Assembly: GCF_016742955.1 (NCBI RefSeq)
Contig: NZ_JABBYC010000032.1
Location: 1 to 52,413 of the forward strand
Length of the DNA stretch: 52,413 bases
Direction of reading: 5' to 3'
Source: Myceligenerans indicum
Lineage (GTDB): Bacteria > Actinomycetota > Actinomycetes > Actinomycetales > Cellulomonadaceae
Shown here: piece by piece, positions 1-8,204 of the stretch
Numbering within the stretch: position 1 is the stretch's first letter
Layout of the letters: the number at the start of each line of letters is the position of its first letter
Made by a program: the position numbers and the translations under genes
Notes under the pieces: generated by a model
Seen by the model: only the letters and a program-made list of their open reading frames with translations
Databases searched by the model: none
What the model was told of the DNA's origin: nothing

Positions 1-46
1 AGATGTAGCTCCGTCTCGTGGGCTCGGAGATGTGTATAAGAGACAG
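1..46 (+). other. Nextera transposase adapter sequence (library artefact)
   Basis: Bases 13-46 match the Illumina Nextera read-2 adapter and end in the 19-base Tn5 mosaic end (28-46). Bases 1-12 are additional non-genomic or chimeric sequence. Genomic DNA starts about base 47. Any ORF reading through here, such as one translating to MCIRD, is artefactual. Confidence 0.97.
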
Positions 47-48
47 GG

Positions 49-951
49 CTCACCCACCCGCCCGTCCCCGACGAGGTTCCCCGGCCGGGCGTGAGGGATT
101 ATGCGGGAGACATCGACGGCCCGGCTCCGCGCCCGCCCGCGGGTACCGCCGCCGACCCGGCGCGCGAGCTCACCGTCGTCGGCACGACGGCCGCGTCACC
201 CCAGGCCAAGGCGCTGGTCGGGACGAGGCTGCCCGTGGCGTCGTTCCCGACGCGCGCCCTGCTGGACTCCGCCGACGGGATCGCCTTCGTCATCCCCGTC
301 ACGTTCGCGACCAGTGACTGGGGACTGCTGCTCATCGGCGGTGCGATCGACACGCACGCCACCAGCGCCCGCGACAAGTTCGACCACTGGGCGGCGATGC
401 TCGCCGTCGCGCTGGACCGTGAGGCACGGCTCGTGTCGCTGCGCACGCAGCGGGCGGCGCTGGCCGACCTGGCCGCGCGGGAGCGGGCGCTCGCCCTGGA
501 TCTGCGGGCCGGTCAGGTGCGCTACCGGCTCGTGGAGGAGGTGGCACTGGAGGGCACGTGGGACTGGGACATCACCACGGGGCACGTCTACTACTCGCGC
601 ACGTGGAAGTCGCTGCTGGGCCTGGCCGACGACGAGGTCGGATCGAGCATCGAGGAGTGGACCGGCCGTGTGCACGGGGACGACCAGCGTGCCGTGCGGT
701 CGGCCATCGCGCAGCAGCTCGCTGGGGCGTGCGTGCCCCTGGACCTGGAGCACCGCCTCGCGGCGGCGGACGGGCGCGAGCTGTGGGTCCGCGCCCGTGC
801 CACCACGGTCACGGACGATGCCGGGGTCCGGGCGCGGATGGTCGGCGTACTCATGGTCCTGGGTGCCGACGGCGAACGGGGTGCGGCGTCGTGGCGTACC
901 TCACGCGTGCGTCCACAGGCGGATGCCTCACCGTTCCCCGCCTCCCAGTAG
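49..951 (+). CDS. PAS-domain sensory protein, 5' end missing
   Basis: The frame is open from the adapter junction, so the true start lies off the contig; the first internal start (GTG 91) is not trusted. The N-terminal half looks like the end of a GAF-like sensor domain ([18 protein letters not shown]) followed by a probable coiled coil rich in Ala, Arg and Glu. A PAS_3-type fold follows near residues 175-275, with the typical [15 protein letters not shown] opening and an [17 protein letters not shown] strand. No GGDEF, EAL, kinase or HTH domain follows before the stop, so any output domain would have to lie upstream. The ligand cannot be read from the sequence. The stop codon overlaps the purS -10 element. 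Confidence 0.75.
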   Translation, partial: LTHPPVPDEVPRPGVRDYAGDIDGPAPRPPAGTAADPARELTVVGTTAASPQAKALVGTRLPVASFPTRALLDSADGIAFVIPVTFATSDWGLLLIGGAIDTHATSARDKFDHWAAMLAVALDREARLVSLRTQRAALADLAARERALALDLRAGQVRYRLVEEVALEGTWDWDITTGHVYYSRTWKSLLGLADDEVGSSIEEWTGRVHGDDQRAVRSAIAQQLAGACVPLDLEHRLAAADGRELWVRARATTVTDDAGVRARMVGVLMVLGADGERGAASWRTSRVRPQADASPFPASQ

Positions 952-954
952 ACT
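949..954 (+). promoter_or_regulatory. Candidate -10 box for purS-purQ
   Basis: TAGACT lies about 37 bases before the purS start and overlaps the stop codon of the PAS gene. The same hexamer precedes purL (20492-20497). No convincing -35 box is visible at either place, so this is a tentative promoter call. Confidence 0.4.
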
Positions 955-990
955 CGGCCCCGGAAATCCCTCGTCTTTCAAGGAGCCTCC

Positions 991-1281
991 GTGGGACGCG
1001 TCGTCGTCGAGGTCATGCCCAAGCCCGAGATCCTGGACCCCCAGGGCAAGGCCGTGGTCGGGGCGCTGCCGCGCCTCGGTTTCACGCAGTTCACCGGGGT
1101 ACGTCAGGGCAAGCGATTCGAGCTGGAGGTCGACGGCGAGGTCACGCCGGAGATCCTGGAGCAGGCTCGCAAGGCGGCCGAGGAGGTGCTGTCCAACCCG
1201 GTCATCGAGGACGTCGTCGCCGTCATCGACGCCTCGGAGGGTGCGGCGGCAGCCCCCGCCCAGAGTGCCGGACTCGCCTGA
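991..1281 (+). CDS. purS: Phosphoribosylformylglycinamidine synthase subunit PurS
   Basis: PurS is the small structural subunit of the three-part FGAM synthase (PurS-PurQ-PurL), which converts FGAR, glutamine and ATP to FGAM in cytoplasmic purine synthesis. The 96-residue product opens [19 protein letters not shown] and carries [11 protein letters not shown], both typical of the family; the length is slightly above normal because of an Ala-rich tail. The GTG start has a clear AAGGAG (980-985). Its stop overlaps the purQ start by one base (TGATG), so the two subunits are translationally coupled. purL lies about 18.6 kb downstream on the same strand. Confidence 0.95.
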   Translation: MGRVVVEVMPKPEILDPQGKAVVGALPRLGFTQFTGVRQGKRFELEVDGEVTPEILEQARKAAEEVLSNPVIEDVVAVIDASEGAAAAPAQSAGLA

Positions 1282-1994
1282 TGGGTCGGTTGAACAGCGC
1301 CCGGATCGGCGTCGTGACCTTTCCCGGGACCCTCGACGACCGTGACGCGGCCCGCGCCGTCAGGCTCGCGGGCGGCGAGCCCGTCGCCCTCTGGCACGCG
1401 GATGCCGACCTGCGGGGCGTCGACGCCGTCGTGCTCCCCGGTGGCTTCTCCTACGGAGACTACCTGCGCGCCGGGGCGATCAGCCGGTTCGCTCCGGCGA
1501 TGTCGTCCGTGGTGGACGCGGCGCGGGGCGGGATGCCTGTGCTCGGCATCTGCAACGGCTTCCAGGTGCTCACCGAGGCACATCTGCTCCCGGGGTCGAT
1601 GATCAAGAACGACCACCTGCACTTCGTGTGCCGTGAGCAGACCCTGGTGGTCGCCAACGCCAACACGGCGTGGACCAACGAGTTCGCCACGGGCCAGCGG
1701 ATCACGATCCCCCTGAAGAACCAGGACGGCCAGTTCGTCGCCGATGACGCCACGCTCGACCGGCTGGAGGGCGAAGGCCGTGTTGCGTTCCGCTACGACG
1801 GCTGGAACCCGAACGGATCGCGTCGTGACATCGCCGGGATCACCAACGAGAAGGGCAACGTGGTGGGGCTGATGCCCCACCCGGAGCACGCCGTCGAACC
1901 GGGCTTCGGCCCGGCCGGTGCGGACGGCCCGCACGCGGGAACGGACGGGCTCGCGTTCTTCCGGTCCGTCCTGGCCTCGCTCGTCGGGGCATGA
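1281..1994 (+). CDS. purQ: Phosphoribosylformylglycinamidine synthase subunit PurQ
   Basis: PurQ is the class I glutamine amidotransferase that releases ammonia for FGAM synthesis and passes it to PurL. The 237-residue protein shows the nucleophile elbow GICNGFQ with Cys91 and the remaining triad in PHPEH near the C-terminus (about His200 and Glu202). [19 protein letters not shown] forms the oxyanion region. The ATG start overlaps the purS stop by one base, which fixes it; a longer open frame upstream is not coding. Length is as expected for actinobacterial PurQ. Confidence 0.96.
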   Translation: MGRLNSARIGVVTFPGTLDDRDAARAVRLAGGEPVALWHADADLRGVDAVVLPGGFSYGDYLRAGAISRFAPAMSSVVDAARGGMPVLGICNGFQVLTEAHLLPGSMIKNDHLHFVCREQTLVVANANTAWTNEFATGQRITIPLKNQDGQFVADDATLDRLEGEGRVAFRYDGWNPNGSRRDIAGITNEKGNVVGLMPHPEHAVEPGFGPAGADGPHAGTDGLAFFRSVLASLVGA

Positions 1995-2010
1995 GACCCG
2001 CTCCGGAAGC

Positions 2011-2526
2011 ATGACGGAGACGATCGGGCCGCGCGAGGCGCCGCACGGCGTCGCCGTCGAGCATGTGCCGTTCGACCATCGCGAGGCGGCGGCGCTCCGC
2101 CAGGCCGCGGTCGTGGAACTGGGCGAACGCTACGGCAACGACGAGGACGCGAACGAGCACATCGACCCCGCCACGATCGCCGCGACGGTCCTCATCCGGG
2201 TTGCCGGGGTCGCGGCCGCCGGCGGGAGCGTGCGCGACGTCTCCGGGACCGACGACGGCGTGGGCGGCGTCCACCCGCCCGCGACGGGCGAGGTCAAGCG
2301 TGTCTTCGTGGTGCCTGCCTTCCGCCGTCGTGGCCTGTCGACACGGATCATGGAGCAGCTGGAGCACGGTGCGCGTCGCGCCGGCCTGGCGCGTCTCGTG
2401 CTCGAGACGGGCACGGAGCAGCCGGAGGCGATCGCCCTGTACGAGAAGCTCGGATATGCGCGGATCGCCTCGTACGGCAAGTGGGCGGGGCACGACGACC
2501 AGCTCTGCTACGGCAAGACACTCTGA
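2011..2526 (+). CDS. GNAT family N-acetyltransferase
   Basis: The 171-residue product carries acetyl-CoA binding motif A as VKRVFVVPAFRRRGLS, followed by the helix STRIMEQLEHGARRAG and motif B (LVLETGTEQPEAIALYEKLGY). It should transfer an acetyl group to an amine; the acceptor is unknown. The ATG at 2011 is preferred because earlier in-frame starts lie inside purQ. It follows purQ by 16 bases and may be co-transcribed. The gene converges on the MBL gene with only 14 bases between the stops. Confidence 0.85.
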   Translation: MTETIGPREAPHGVAVEHVPFDHREAAALRQAAVVELGERYGNDEDANEHIDPATIAATVLIRVAGVAAAGGSVRDVSGTDDGVGGVHPPATGEVKRVFVVPAFRRRGLSTRIMEQLEHGARRAGLARLVLETGTEQPEAIALYEKLGYARIASYGKWAGHDDQLCYGKTL

Positions 2527-2540
2527 GGCGGTCTCTCGGA

Positions 2541-3398
2541 TCACTCCCCGCGCACGTAGCGCAGCTGGGCCAGGACGCTCTGGCGCGCGGCGCCCAGGAC
2601 GCGCGGGTCGACGTCGGCGTACACGATCCCCACCACCGCGTCCGCGAGCTCCGAGATGTCGGAGCCTCGGCCGTCGTCGGGAACACCGAGCCGTTCGAGC
2701 GCCTCGCAGACCTGCTCGAGCCGCTCGATCCGGTGCGCCCGATAGATGCGCACGGCGGCCGCCAGGTCGCCGATCGGCTCGCCGTGCGCGGGGAGCCCGA
2801 GGGTCTCGTCGCCCGCCGCCTCAAGGAGGTCGAGACTCTCGAAGAAGTCGCGAAGTGAGCCGTCGGGCTCGGCGATCACCGTCGTGCCCTGACCGAGCAC
2901 CGTGTCGCCGGTCAGGACGACGGCTTCCGGGCCCGACGGCGCCGGCCCGCCACCCGGCTTCCCGGCTCGTTGCGCATGACCGCCGGCTCGGCCCGTCCTT
3001 GGCCCGCTGACCACGAACGACACGGAATCGCGCGTGTGCCCGGGCGTCGCCAGCACCTCGACCCGTACGCCCGCCACGTCGAGCACCTCGCCCCCGTGCA
3101 GAGGTTCCCCGCCGAGGCAGAACTCGGGGTCGCGCGCTCGGACGGGTGCGCCGGTGCGCTCGCGAAGCCCGGCGGACCCGGCCGTGTGATCCGGATGCCG
3201 ATGCGTGATCAGCACCAGCTCCACGGGTCCGGCGCCGGCCAGCGCGTCCAGATGGTCGTCCAGGTCCGGTCCCGGGTCCACCACCACGCACCCCGCGGCG
3301 CCCGGCGCCCGCAGCACGTAGGACCGGGTCCCGTCGAGCGTCATCGGCCCGGGGTTGTCGGCCCGCAGCACGGACACGAACGGCGTCACTGATTCCAC
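2541..3398 (-). CDS. MBL-fold metallo-hydrolase (LACTB2-like)
   Basis: The metal-binding motif HRHPDHTAG (HxHxDH) is near residue 85, and ATPGHTRDSV and LPAHGEPI supply later ligands. The C-terminal winged-helix-like region (HRIERLEQVCEAL) is typical of LACTB2-like MBL proteins, some of which are RNA endonucleases; the substrate here is unknown. A low-complexity insert rich in Gly, Pro and Arg (about residues 145-175) interrupts the fold. GTG at 3398 is chosen over GTG at 3407 because TAGCGT (3406-3411) lies exactly seven bases before it, the layout of a leaderless transcript. Confidence 0.82.
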   Translation of the reverse strand: MESVTPFVSVLRADNPGPMTLDGTRSYVLRAPGAAGCVVVDPGPDLDDHLDALAGAGPVELVLITHRHPDHTAGSAGLRERTGAPVRARDPEFCLGGEPLHGGEVLDVAGVRVEVLATPGHTRDSVSFVVSGPRTGRAGGHAQRAGKPGGGPAPSGPEAVVLTGDTVLGQGTTVIAEPDGSLRDFFESLDLLEAAGDETLGLPAHGEPIGDLAAAVRIYRAHRIERLEQVCEALERLGVPDDGRGSDISELADAVVGIVYADVDPRVLGAARQSVLAQLRYVRGE

Positions 3399-3405
3399 GT
3401 CCCCC

Positions 3406-3411
3406 ACGCTA
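3406..3411 (-). promoter_or_regulatory. -10 box for a leaderless MBL transcript
   Basis: TAGCGT on the minus strand is followed by seven bases and then GTG 3398. This fits transcription starting at the first base of the start codon. No Shine-Dalgarno sequence is present. Confidence 0.5.
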
Positions 3412-3470
3412 ACGCGCTCGCGACGCCGGAACCGTGCGGGCGCTCGGCACCGAACTGACGGCGTCCGCGC

Positions 3471-4733
3471 CTACGACGCGGCCAGTGCCTGCTCCACGTC
3501 TTCCACGATGTCCTGGACGTCCTCGAGCCCCACGGACAGCCGCACCGTCGTCTCGCTGATGCCCACCTTGGCGCGTCCCTCGGCGCCCAGCTTGCGGTGG
3601 GTCGTCGTGGCGGGATGGGTGATCAGCGACTTCGCGTCACCCAGGTTGTTCGAGATGTCGACGATCCGCAGTGCGTCGAGGAACGCGAACGTCCGTTTCT
3701 TGGCGCCCTCGGCGTCCGTCCCGGCCGGTACCTCCAGATCGAACGTCACCACCGTCCCACCGCCCGACATCTGCGCCCGCGCGAGCTCCGCCTGCGGGTG
3801 CGAGTCCAGGAACGGGTACCGGACGCCGCCGACGCCGTCGAACCCCTCCAGGGCCCGTGCGACCTCCAGCGCCGCCGCGGTCTGCGCCGCGACCCGCACC
3901 GGCAGCGTCTCCAGCCCCTTGAGGAGGGTCCATGCGTTGAAGGGGGACAGCGACGGCCCGGTGTTGCGGATCAGTGTCTGCACCGGCCCGGTGATGAACT
4001 CCTCGGTCCCGAGGATCGCGCCGCCGAGCACACGCCCCTGCCCGTCGATGTGCTTGGTCGCGGAGTAGACCACGACGTCCGCCCCGAGCTCCAGCGGCTG
4101 CTGCAGCAGCGGCGTCGCGAACACGTTGTCGAGCACCACCGTCGCCCCGGCGCGGCGGGCCAGCTCCACCACGGCGCGCACGTCGACGAGGTCCTGCATC
4201 GGGTTCGACGGCGTCTCGAAGAACACGACGTCCGCAGGCTCCGCCAGCGCCTCCTCCCACTGGGACAGCACGTGCCCGTCCACGTAGTCGGTGCGCACCC
4301 CCCACTTCGCCAGGATGTCGTCGAAGATCACGACGCTCGAGCCGAACAGCGCACGGGCAGTGACGATCCGGGACCCGGACCGCACCAGCGCCGCCAGCGC
4401 GGTGAACACCGCCGACATCCCTGTCGCCGTCGCATAGCAGGCCTGAGCGCCTTCGAGGACGCGCAGGCGCTCCTCGAAGGTGTGCACGGTCGGGTTGCCG
4501 TAGCGCGAGTAGACGAACCGGTCCAGGTCGCCGGAGAACGCCGCCTCGGCATCGGCCGCGGAGTCGTACACGTACCCCTGCGTGAGGAAGAGCGCCTCAC
4601 CGGTCTCCTGGAACTCCGTGCGGGCGTGGCCGCCCCGGACGGCGAGGGTCCGGGGGCGGACACCGGCCGGGAGCGGCTTGCGGCCCGACCCGCCGGGCAC
4701 GGCGTCGGACGGGAAGGCGCCGGTCGTCGTCAT
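3471..4733 (-). CDS. metZ: O-succinylhomoserine sulfhydrylase
   Basis: This is a PLP enzyme of the Cys/Met metabolism family that makes homocysteine from an activated homoserine and sulfide in methionine synthesis. The 420-residue product has the PLP lysine in SATKHIDGQGR (about Lys227), the cofactor motif YATATGMSA and the family signature SRYGNPT. The longer open frame upstream is the rhodanese gene in another frame; the ATG at 4733 overlaps the rhodanese stop (ATGA), fixing the start and coupling translation. The operon is headed by an S-box-type SAM riboswitch, as expected for methionine synthesis. O-acetylhomoserine could be the actual substrate. Confidence 0.93.
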   Translation of the reverse strand: MTTTGAFPSDAVPGGSGRKPLPAGVRPRTLAVRGGHARTEFQETGEALFLTQGYVYDSAADAEAAFSGDLDRFVYSRYGNPTVHTFEERLRVLEGAQACYATATGMSAVFTALAALVRSGSRIVTARALFGSSVVIFDDILAKWGVRTDYVDGHVLSQWEEALAEPADVVFFETPSNPMQDLVDVRAVVELARRAGATVVLDNVFATPLLQQPLELGADVVVYSATKHIDGQGRVLGGAILGTEEFITGPVQTLIRNTGPSLSPFNAWTLLKGLETLPVRVAAQTAAALEVARALEGFDGVGGVRYPFLDSHPQAELARAQMSGGGTVVTFDLEVPAGTDAEGAKKRTFAFLDALRIVDISNNLGDAKSLITHPATTTHRKLGAEGRAKVGISETTVRLSVGLEDVQDIVEDVEQALAAS

Positions 4734-5209
4734 GCCTCGACCCCCGTCCACGGCAGGTCGCGAACCTTCCAGCCGTTGTGGTTCCGGACGCCGTCCGGCC
4801 CCGCCGGGCCCTCGAAACCCTCGACCACGTTGTACGACGGCGCGATCCCGGCACTCGTCGCCAGCCGCGCGGCGCCGATCGACCGCTGGCCGGACCGGCA
4901 CAGGAACACCACCGGACCGCCGGCCGAGCCGACGCCTGCCTTCAGCTCCTCCAGGAACTCCGGGTTGGGGCGGCCGTCGGCGTGCACCCACTGCGCGAAC
5001 ACGACCTGCTTGTCGAACGAGCTGACGTCCGGCACGCCGATGGTGCGCCACTCGCCCTCGGTGCGTACGTCCACGAGAACGGCATCCGGGTCGTCGCCGA
5101 GAAGATCCCAGGCCTGCTGCGGGGTGATGTCACCGGCGTAGCCGGCGGCGGGGCGCGCGTCCAGCGGTGCTCCGGGGTTCGCGGGGGCGTCGGCTTCGGG
5201 GTTGCTCAT
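4730..5209 (-). CDS. Rhodanese-like sulfurtransferase
   Basis: A single rhodanese domain covers most of the 159 residues. ITPQQAWDLLGDDPDAVLVDVRTEGEWRTIG is the N-terminal half and the active-site loop is FLCRSGQRS with the persulfide-forming Cys104. It probably handles sulfane sulfur for the sulfhydrylase encoded next; the 4-base overlap with metZ supports a joint task. The ATG at 5209 follows GGAGGAG, and this ribosome binding site merges with the closing strand of the S-box element upstream, so translation should fall when SAM is bound. Confidence 0.9.
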   Translation of the reverse strand: MSNPEADAPANPGAPLDARPAAGYAGDITPQQAWDLLGDDPDAVLVDVRTEGEWRTIGVPDVSSFDKQVVFAQWVHADGRPNPEFLEELKAGVGSAGGPVVFLCRSGQRSIGAARLATSAGIAPSYNVVEGFEGPAGPDGVRNHNGWKVRDLPWTGVEA

Positions 5210-5215
5210 GGCACT

Positions 5216-5326
5216 CCTCCCATCGGTCGTGGCGTTAGCACCCTGGTCCGGAACATCGCGCCGGAGCGCGAGTCCCGCGGGTTGCTGCGGGGTCGACGTG
5301 CCACGTCACTCGCCCGCTCGGGATGG
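5216..5326 (-). promoter_or_regulatory. S-box (SAM-I type) riboswitch before rhodanese-metZ
   Basis: Reading the minus strand from 5326, the element shows the S-box order: P1 strand CCATC (5326-5322), CCGAGCGGG, a TGACGTGGC segment, the conserved core GCAGCAACC (5288-5280), a variable hairpin, GGTGCTAA (5242-5235) and the closing strand GATGG (5224-5220). GATGG pairs with CCATC and runs into the ribosome binding site GGGAGGAG, so SAM binding should hide the rhodanese start. No terminator is needed for this mode. The assignment rests on conserved core motifs and pairing, not on a covariance search. Confidence 0.78.
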
Positions 5327-5423
5327 TCGACGCGATCGTACGTCACCGGGGCGGGCCGATCACACAGTGAGACCAGAATATGGACCGTCTTTGACGCGCC
5401 CGACCGGCGGCCGCAGGATGACG

Positions 5424-5541
5424 CCAGGTCATGAGCGCCAGCGACAAGCCCCGGCTTGCTGGCCGGCAACCCTCCTCCTGCGGTGGGGTGCCCCGGGTGA
5501 CGACCTGGCCGCGTTCTTCCGTTCGCGGCAAGCGCGGGGAG
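5424..5541 (+). promoter_or_regulatory. SAM-IV riboswitch before a class V aminotransferase
   Basis: The sequence matches the SAM-IV consensus known from Actinobacteria. The P1 strands CCAGGTC (5424-5430) and GACCTGG (5502-5508) pair perfectly. Between them are the hairpin around GCCAGCGACAAGCC, the GGCCGGCAACCCTCC core (5461-5475) and GGTGGGGTGCCCCGGGTGA. The characteristic downstream arm GCGGCAAGCGCGG lies at 5525-5537. The aptamer ends about 30 bases before the ATG at 5571, whose ribosome binding site is GGAGGA (5561-5566), so regulation of translation is likely. Confidence 0.9.
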
Positions 5542-5570
5542 GACTCCCCCAGAACCCGCTGGAGGACGCC

Positions 5571-7007
5571 ATGACGGCTGCGACCCACACCACGACCACG
5601 CTCGGCACCCCGACCGGAAACGCGGCTCCGCTGCTGCCTGTCGTGGGCCACGACACGCTCGTCCCGCTCGTCGACGGACGACAGGTCGCCTACTCCAATC
5701 TCGACGTGGCGGCCTCCGCGCCCGCGCTCGAGTCCGTCGCGGAGCGCGTGGCCGAGACCCTGCCCCTGTACGCGAGCGTGCACCGCGGCGCCGGCTACCT
5801 GTCCCAGGTCTCCACCGCGCTGTACGAGGCGTCCCGCCGCGCGATCGGGGAGTTCGTCGGCGCACGCGACGACGACCTGACCCTCGTCACCCGCAACACC
5901 ACCGACTCGCTCAACCTGCTGGCCGGGTGCGTCCCCACCGACCCGGACACCGGAGCCGCCGGCCGCGTCCTCGTGCTCGACGTCGAGCACCACGCCAACC
6001 TCCTGCCCTGGCAGCGGGACACCGACGCCACGGTGCTGACCGGCGCCGCGTCGGTCGCCGGCACGCTCGCGCAGGTCCGGGACGAGCTCGCCGCCGCCGT
6101 CGCCGAGAACCGTCCCTACGCACTGCTCGCCGTCACGGGCGCGTCCAACGTGACCGGCGAGTCGCTCCCCCTGGCGGAACTCGTCGCCACGGCGCACGAA
6201 CACGGCGCGCGCATCGTGCTCGACGGCGCCCAGCTCGTACCTCACCGCCGCATCTCCCTCGCCGACACCGGCGTCGACTACCTCGCCTTCTCCGGGCACA
6301 AGACCTACGCGCCCTACGGCGCGGGCGCCCTGGTCGGACGCCGCGACTGGCTCGACGCCGGCACGCCCTACCTCGCGGGCGGCGGCGCCGTACGACGTGT
6401 GCGCGCCGACCGGACCGACTGGCACGACGGACCCGCCCGCCACGAGGCCGGCTCCCCGAACGTGATCGGCGCCGTGGCGCTCGCCGCCGCCTGCGAGGCG
6501 CTCGCGGCGCTCGACCCGGCCGAGGTCCGTGCACACGAGGGCGCGCTGCGCGGCCGCCTGGTGGACGGCCTGGAGGCGATCGACCGGGTCTCCGTGGTGC
6601 GCGTGTGGGCCGACGCGGTCGACCCGGTCGGCGTGGTCACCTTCACGGTGGCGGGCTACGACCCGGGCCTGGTGGCTGCCTACCTGTCGGCCGAGCACGG
6701 CATCGGCGTGCGTGACGGCAGGTTCTGCGCGCACCCGCTCCTCGGGCGTCTCGGGTTCGACGCCGGGGCCGTGCGGGCCTCGGTCGGCGTCGGCACCGCC
6801 GGCGAGGAGGTGGACCGCCTCGTCGCGGCGGTGCGCGCGCTCGTCACCGACGGGCCGCAGGCGCGGTACGACGTCGTCGACGGACTCTGGGTCGTGGTCG
6901 ACGACCCGCGCCCCGTGCCGGAGGGGTCCGGGCTGGCCGGACTTCTGGCCACGGCTGCTGCGGGCTACCTGGCCGACGTGGCCGGATGCCTGCCCGACGA
7001 CGTCTGA
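5571..7007 (+). CDS. Aminotransferase class V / cysteine desulfurase-like enzyme
   Basis: The 478-residue protein has the fold-type I PLP lysine in FSGHKTYAPYG (Lys244), the cofactor histidine pair in VEHHANLLPW (140-141) and LDGAQLVPH (218-225). VRDGRFCAHPLLG places a cysteine where SufS-type desulfurases keep their catalytic cysteine loop. It may release sulfur from cysteine or act in another sulfur amino-acid step; the SAM-IV riboswitch upstream ties it to methionine/SAM supply. It lacks a suf neighbourhood, so general Fe-S assembly is not implied. The ATG at 5571 has GGAGGA ten bases upstream; the much longer open frame covers the riboswitch and is not coding. Confidence 0.85.
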   Translation: MTAATHTTTTLGTPTGNAAPLLPVVGHDTLVPLVDGRQVAYSNLDVAASAPALESVAERVAETLPLYASVHRGAGYLSQVSTALYEASRRAIGEFVGARDDDLTLVTRNTTDSLNLLAGCVPTDPDTGAAGRVLVLDVEHHANLLPWQRDTDATVLTGAASVAGTLAQVRDELAAAVAENRPYALLAVTGASNVTGESLPLAELVATAHEHGARIVLDGAQLVPHRRISLADTGVDYLAFSGHKTYAPYGAGALVGRRDWLDAGTPYLAGGGAVRRVRADRTDWHDGPARHEAGSPNVIGAVALAAACEALAALDPAEVRAHEGALRGRLVDGLEAIDRVSVVRVWADAVDPVGVVTFTVAGYDPGLVAAYLSAEHGIGVRDGRFCAHPLLGRLGFDAGAVRASVGVGTAGEEVDRLVAAVRALVTDGPQARYDVVDGLWVVVDDPRPVPEGSGLAGLLATAAAGYLADVAGCLPDDV

Positions 7008-7264
7008 CCTGGGCCGAAGCATATAGGCGATGCCCGATAACTCCTTTTCGGTGTTGACGAGCGAGATTCACGAAAAATTCCACTGCATCTTCCTGACCTG
7101 CAATGATGTCTGACATTGTCGCGCTGATTCCTCTTCACCATATTTCCTGAACGGGCACAATGCCCGCCACCGGACTACCTTCAGGTCGTGCCGGAAGTGT
7201 CCGGGGAACGAGAGATTCCCTGACCGGCAACTGTCACCTCGAAGGGGGAAGGGGAAACACCGAT

Positions 7265-8002
7265 ATGGACTGGATGTCAGGTCTTACCAGCGCGTGGAAC
7301 TCGATCGCGAGCTTCGTTCCGAGACTGCTCGTGTTCCTTGCCATTCTTTTCGTCGGCTGGATCATCGCGAAGGCGATCGGGCGGTTCGTCGGCATGGTTC
7401 TGAACCGTGTCGGGTTCACGAAGCTGCTGGACCGGGCCGGTGCCGGCCGGGTGCTCGCCGGGTCCGGCGTCGAGCCGATCTCGTTGCTGACGAAGATCAT
7501 CTACTACTTCGTCCTGCTCATCGTGCTGCAGCTCGCACTCGGTGCGTTCGGGCCCACCAATCCGGTGAGCCAGATCGTCGACGAGATCGTCGCCTGGCTT
7601 CCCCAGCTCGTCGTCGCGATCGTCATCGTCGTCATTGCGGGCGCCATCGCCAACGCGGTCAAGGACCTGCTGACGTCGTCCCTGGGGCGTGTCTCCCACG
7701 GACCGCTCGTGGCCCGGATCGCGTCGGTCGCGATTCTCTTCCTGGGTGTCGTCGCGGCTCTCAACCAGGTCGGTATCGCAGTCTCGGTGACCACCTCCGT
7801 GCTGACCGCCGTCCTGGCCACGGTCGCCGGAATCCTGATCGTCGGTGTCGGTGGCGGACTCATCGGCCCCATGCGCGCCAAGTGGGAGGGCTGGCTCGCG
7901 GGCATCGGGGCCGCCGGCAGCGCGGGCACCGTCGGGGCCGCCAACGGCCAGGTTCAGCACCCGGCGGCAGGAAGCGCGTACGTCCCGCCGGCGAGCAGCT
8001 GA
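7265..8002 (+). CDS. CmpX-like small-conductance channel protein (TM-helix repeat family)
   Basis: The 245-residue membrane protein has about five hydrophobic segments, with the repeated pattern FVPRLLVFLAILFVGWIIAKAIGR and WLPQLVVAIVIVVIAGAIANAVK that marks the conserved TM-helix family related to MscS. A role in osmotic or ion homeostasis is inferred from that family. The cytoplasmic beta domain of true MscS is absent; the C-terminus is a short Ala/Gly/Pro-rich tail. The ATG at 7265 follows a purine-rich stretch (GGGGGAAGGGG). The 257 bases before it are less GC-rich than the genes and hold the small inverted repeat CGGGC-N5-GCCCG at 7152-7166. Confidence 0.82.
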   Translation: MDWMSGLTSAWNSIASFVPRLLVFLAILFVGWIIAKAIGRFVGMVLNRVGFTKLLDRAGAGRVLAGSGVEPISLLTKIIYYFVLLIVLQLALGAFGPTNPVSQIVDEIVAWLPQLVVAIVIVVIAGAIANAVKDLLTSSLGRVSHGPLVARIASVAILFLGVVAALNQVGIAVSVTTSVLTAVLATVAGILIVGVGGGLIGPMRAKWEGWLAGIGAAGSAGTVGAANGQVQHPAAGSAYVPPASS

Positions 8003-8029
8003 CCGACGACGCCACCGGAGCGAACGGCC

Positions 8030-8063
8030 GAGCCCCGCACTCCCTCGTCGGAGTGCGGGGCTC
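8030..8063. terminator. Perfect 14-bp hairpin after the CmpX-like gene
   Basis: GAGCCCCGCACTCC (8030-8043) and its exact complement (8050-8063) flank a six-base loop. There is no T-run, as is common for hairpin terminators in high-GC actinobacteria. Confidence 0.7.
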
Positions 8064-8136
8064 GACCGCTGCCCGCGCAGCGGCCGACGTCGACCGACGC
8101 CGAGGCGGAGACGGCGCGCATCCGAGTGGCATCTCG

Positions 8137-8152
8137 TGGCGGTTACCCGCCA
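8137..8152. promoter_or_regulatory. Palindrome before the TrmB/LuxR-like regulator
   Basis: TGGCGG-TTAC-CCGCCA is a perfect 16-base palindrome ending six bases before TATCCT (8158-8163), a possible -10 box for the gene at 8205. Its placement suggests an operator, perhaps for autoregulation. Confidence 0.4.
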
Positions 8153-8204
8153 TGGCGTATCCTCGCCGCATTCTCGGTGCATCGATTTCTGCTGGAGGGT
8201 GCCG

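Noticed and set aside
18..317. ORF beginning MGSEMCIRDR
   Set aside because: It starts inside the sequencing adapter and lies out of frame with the PAS protein.
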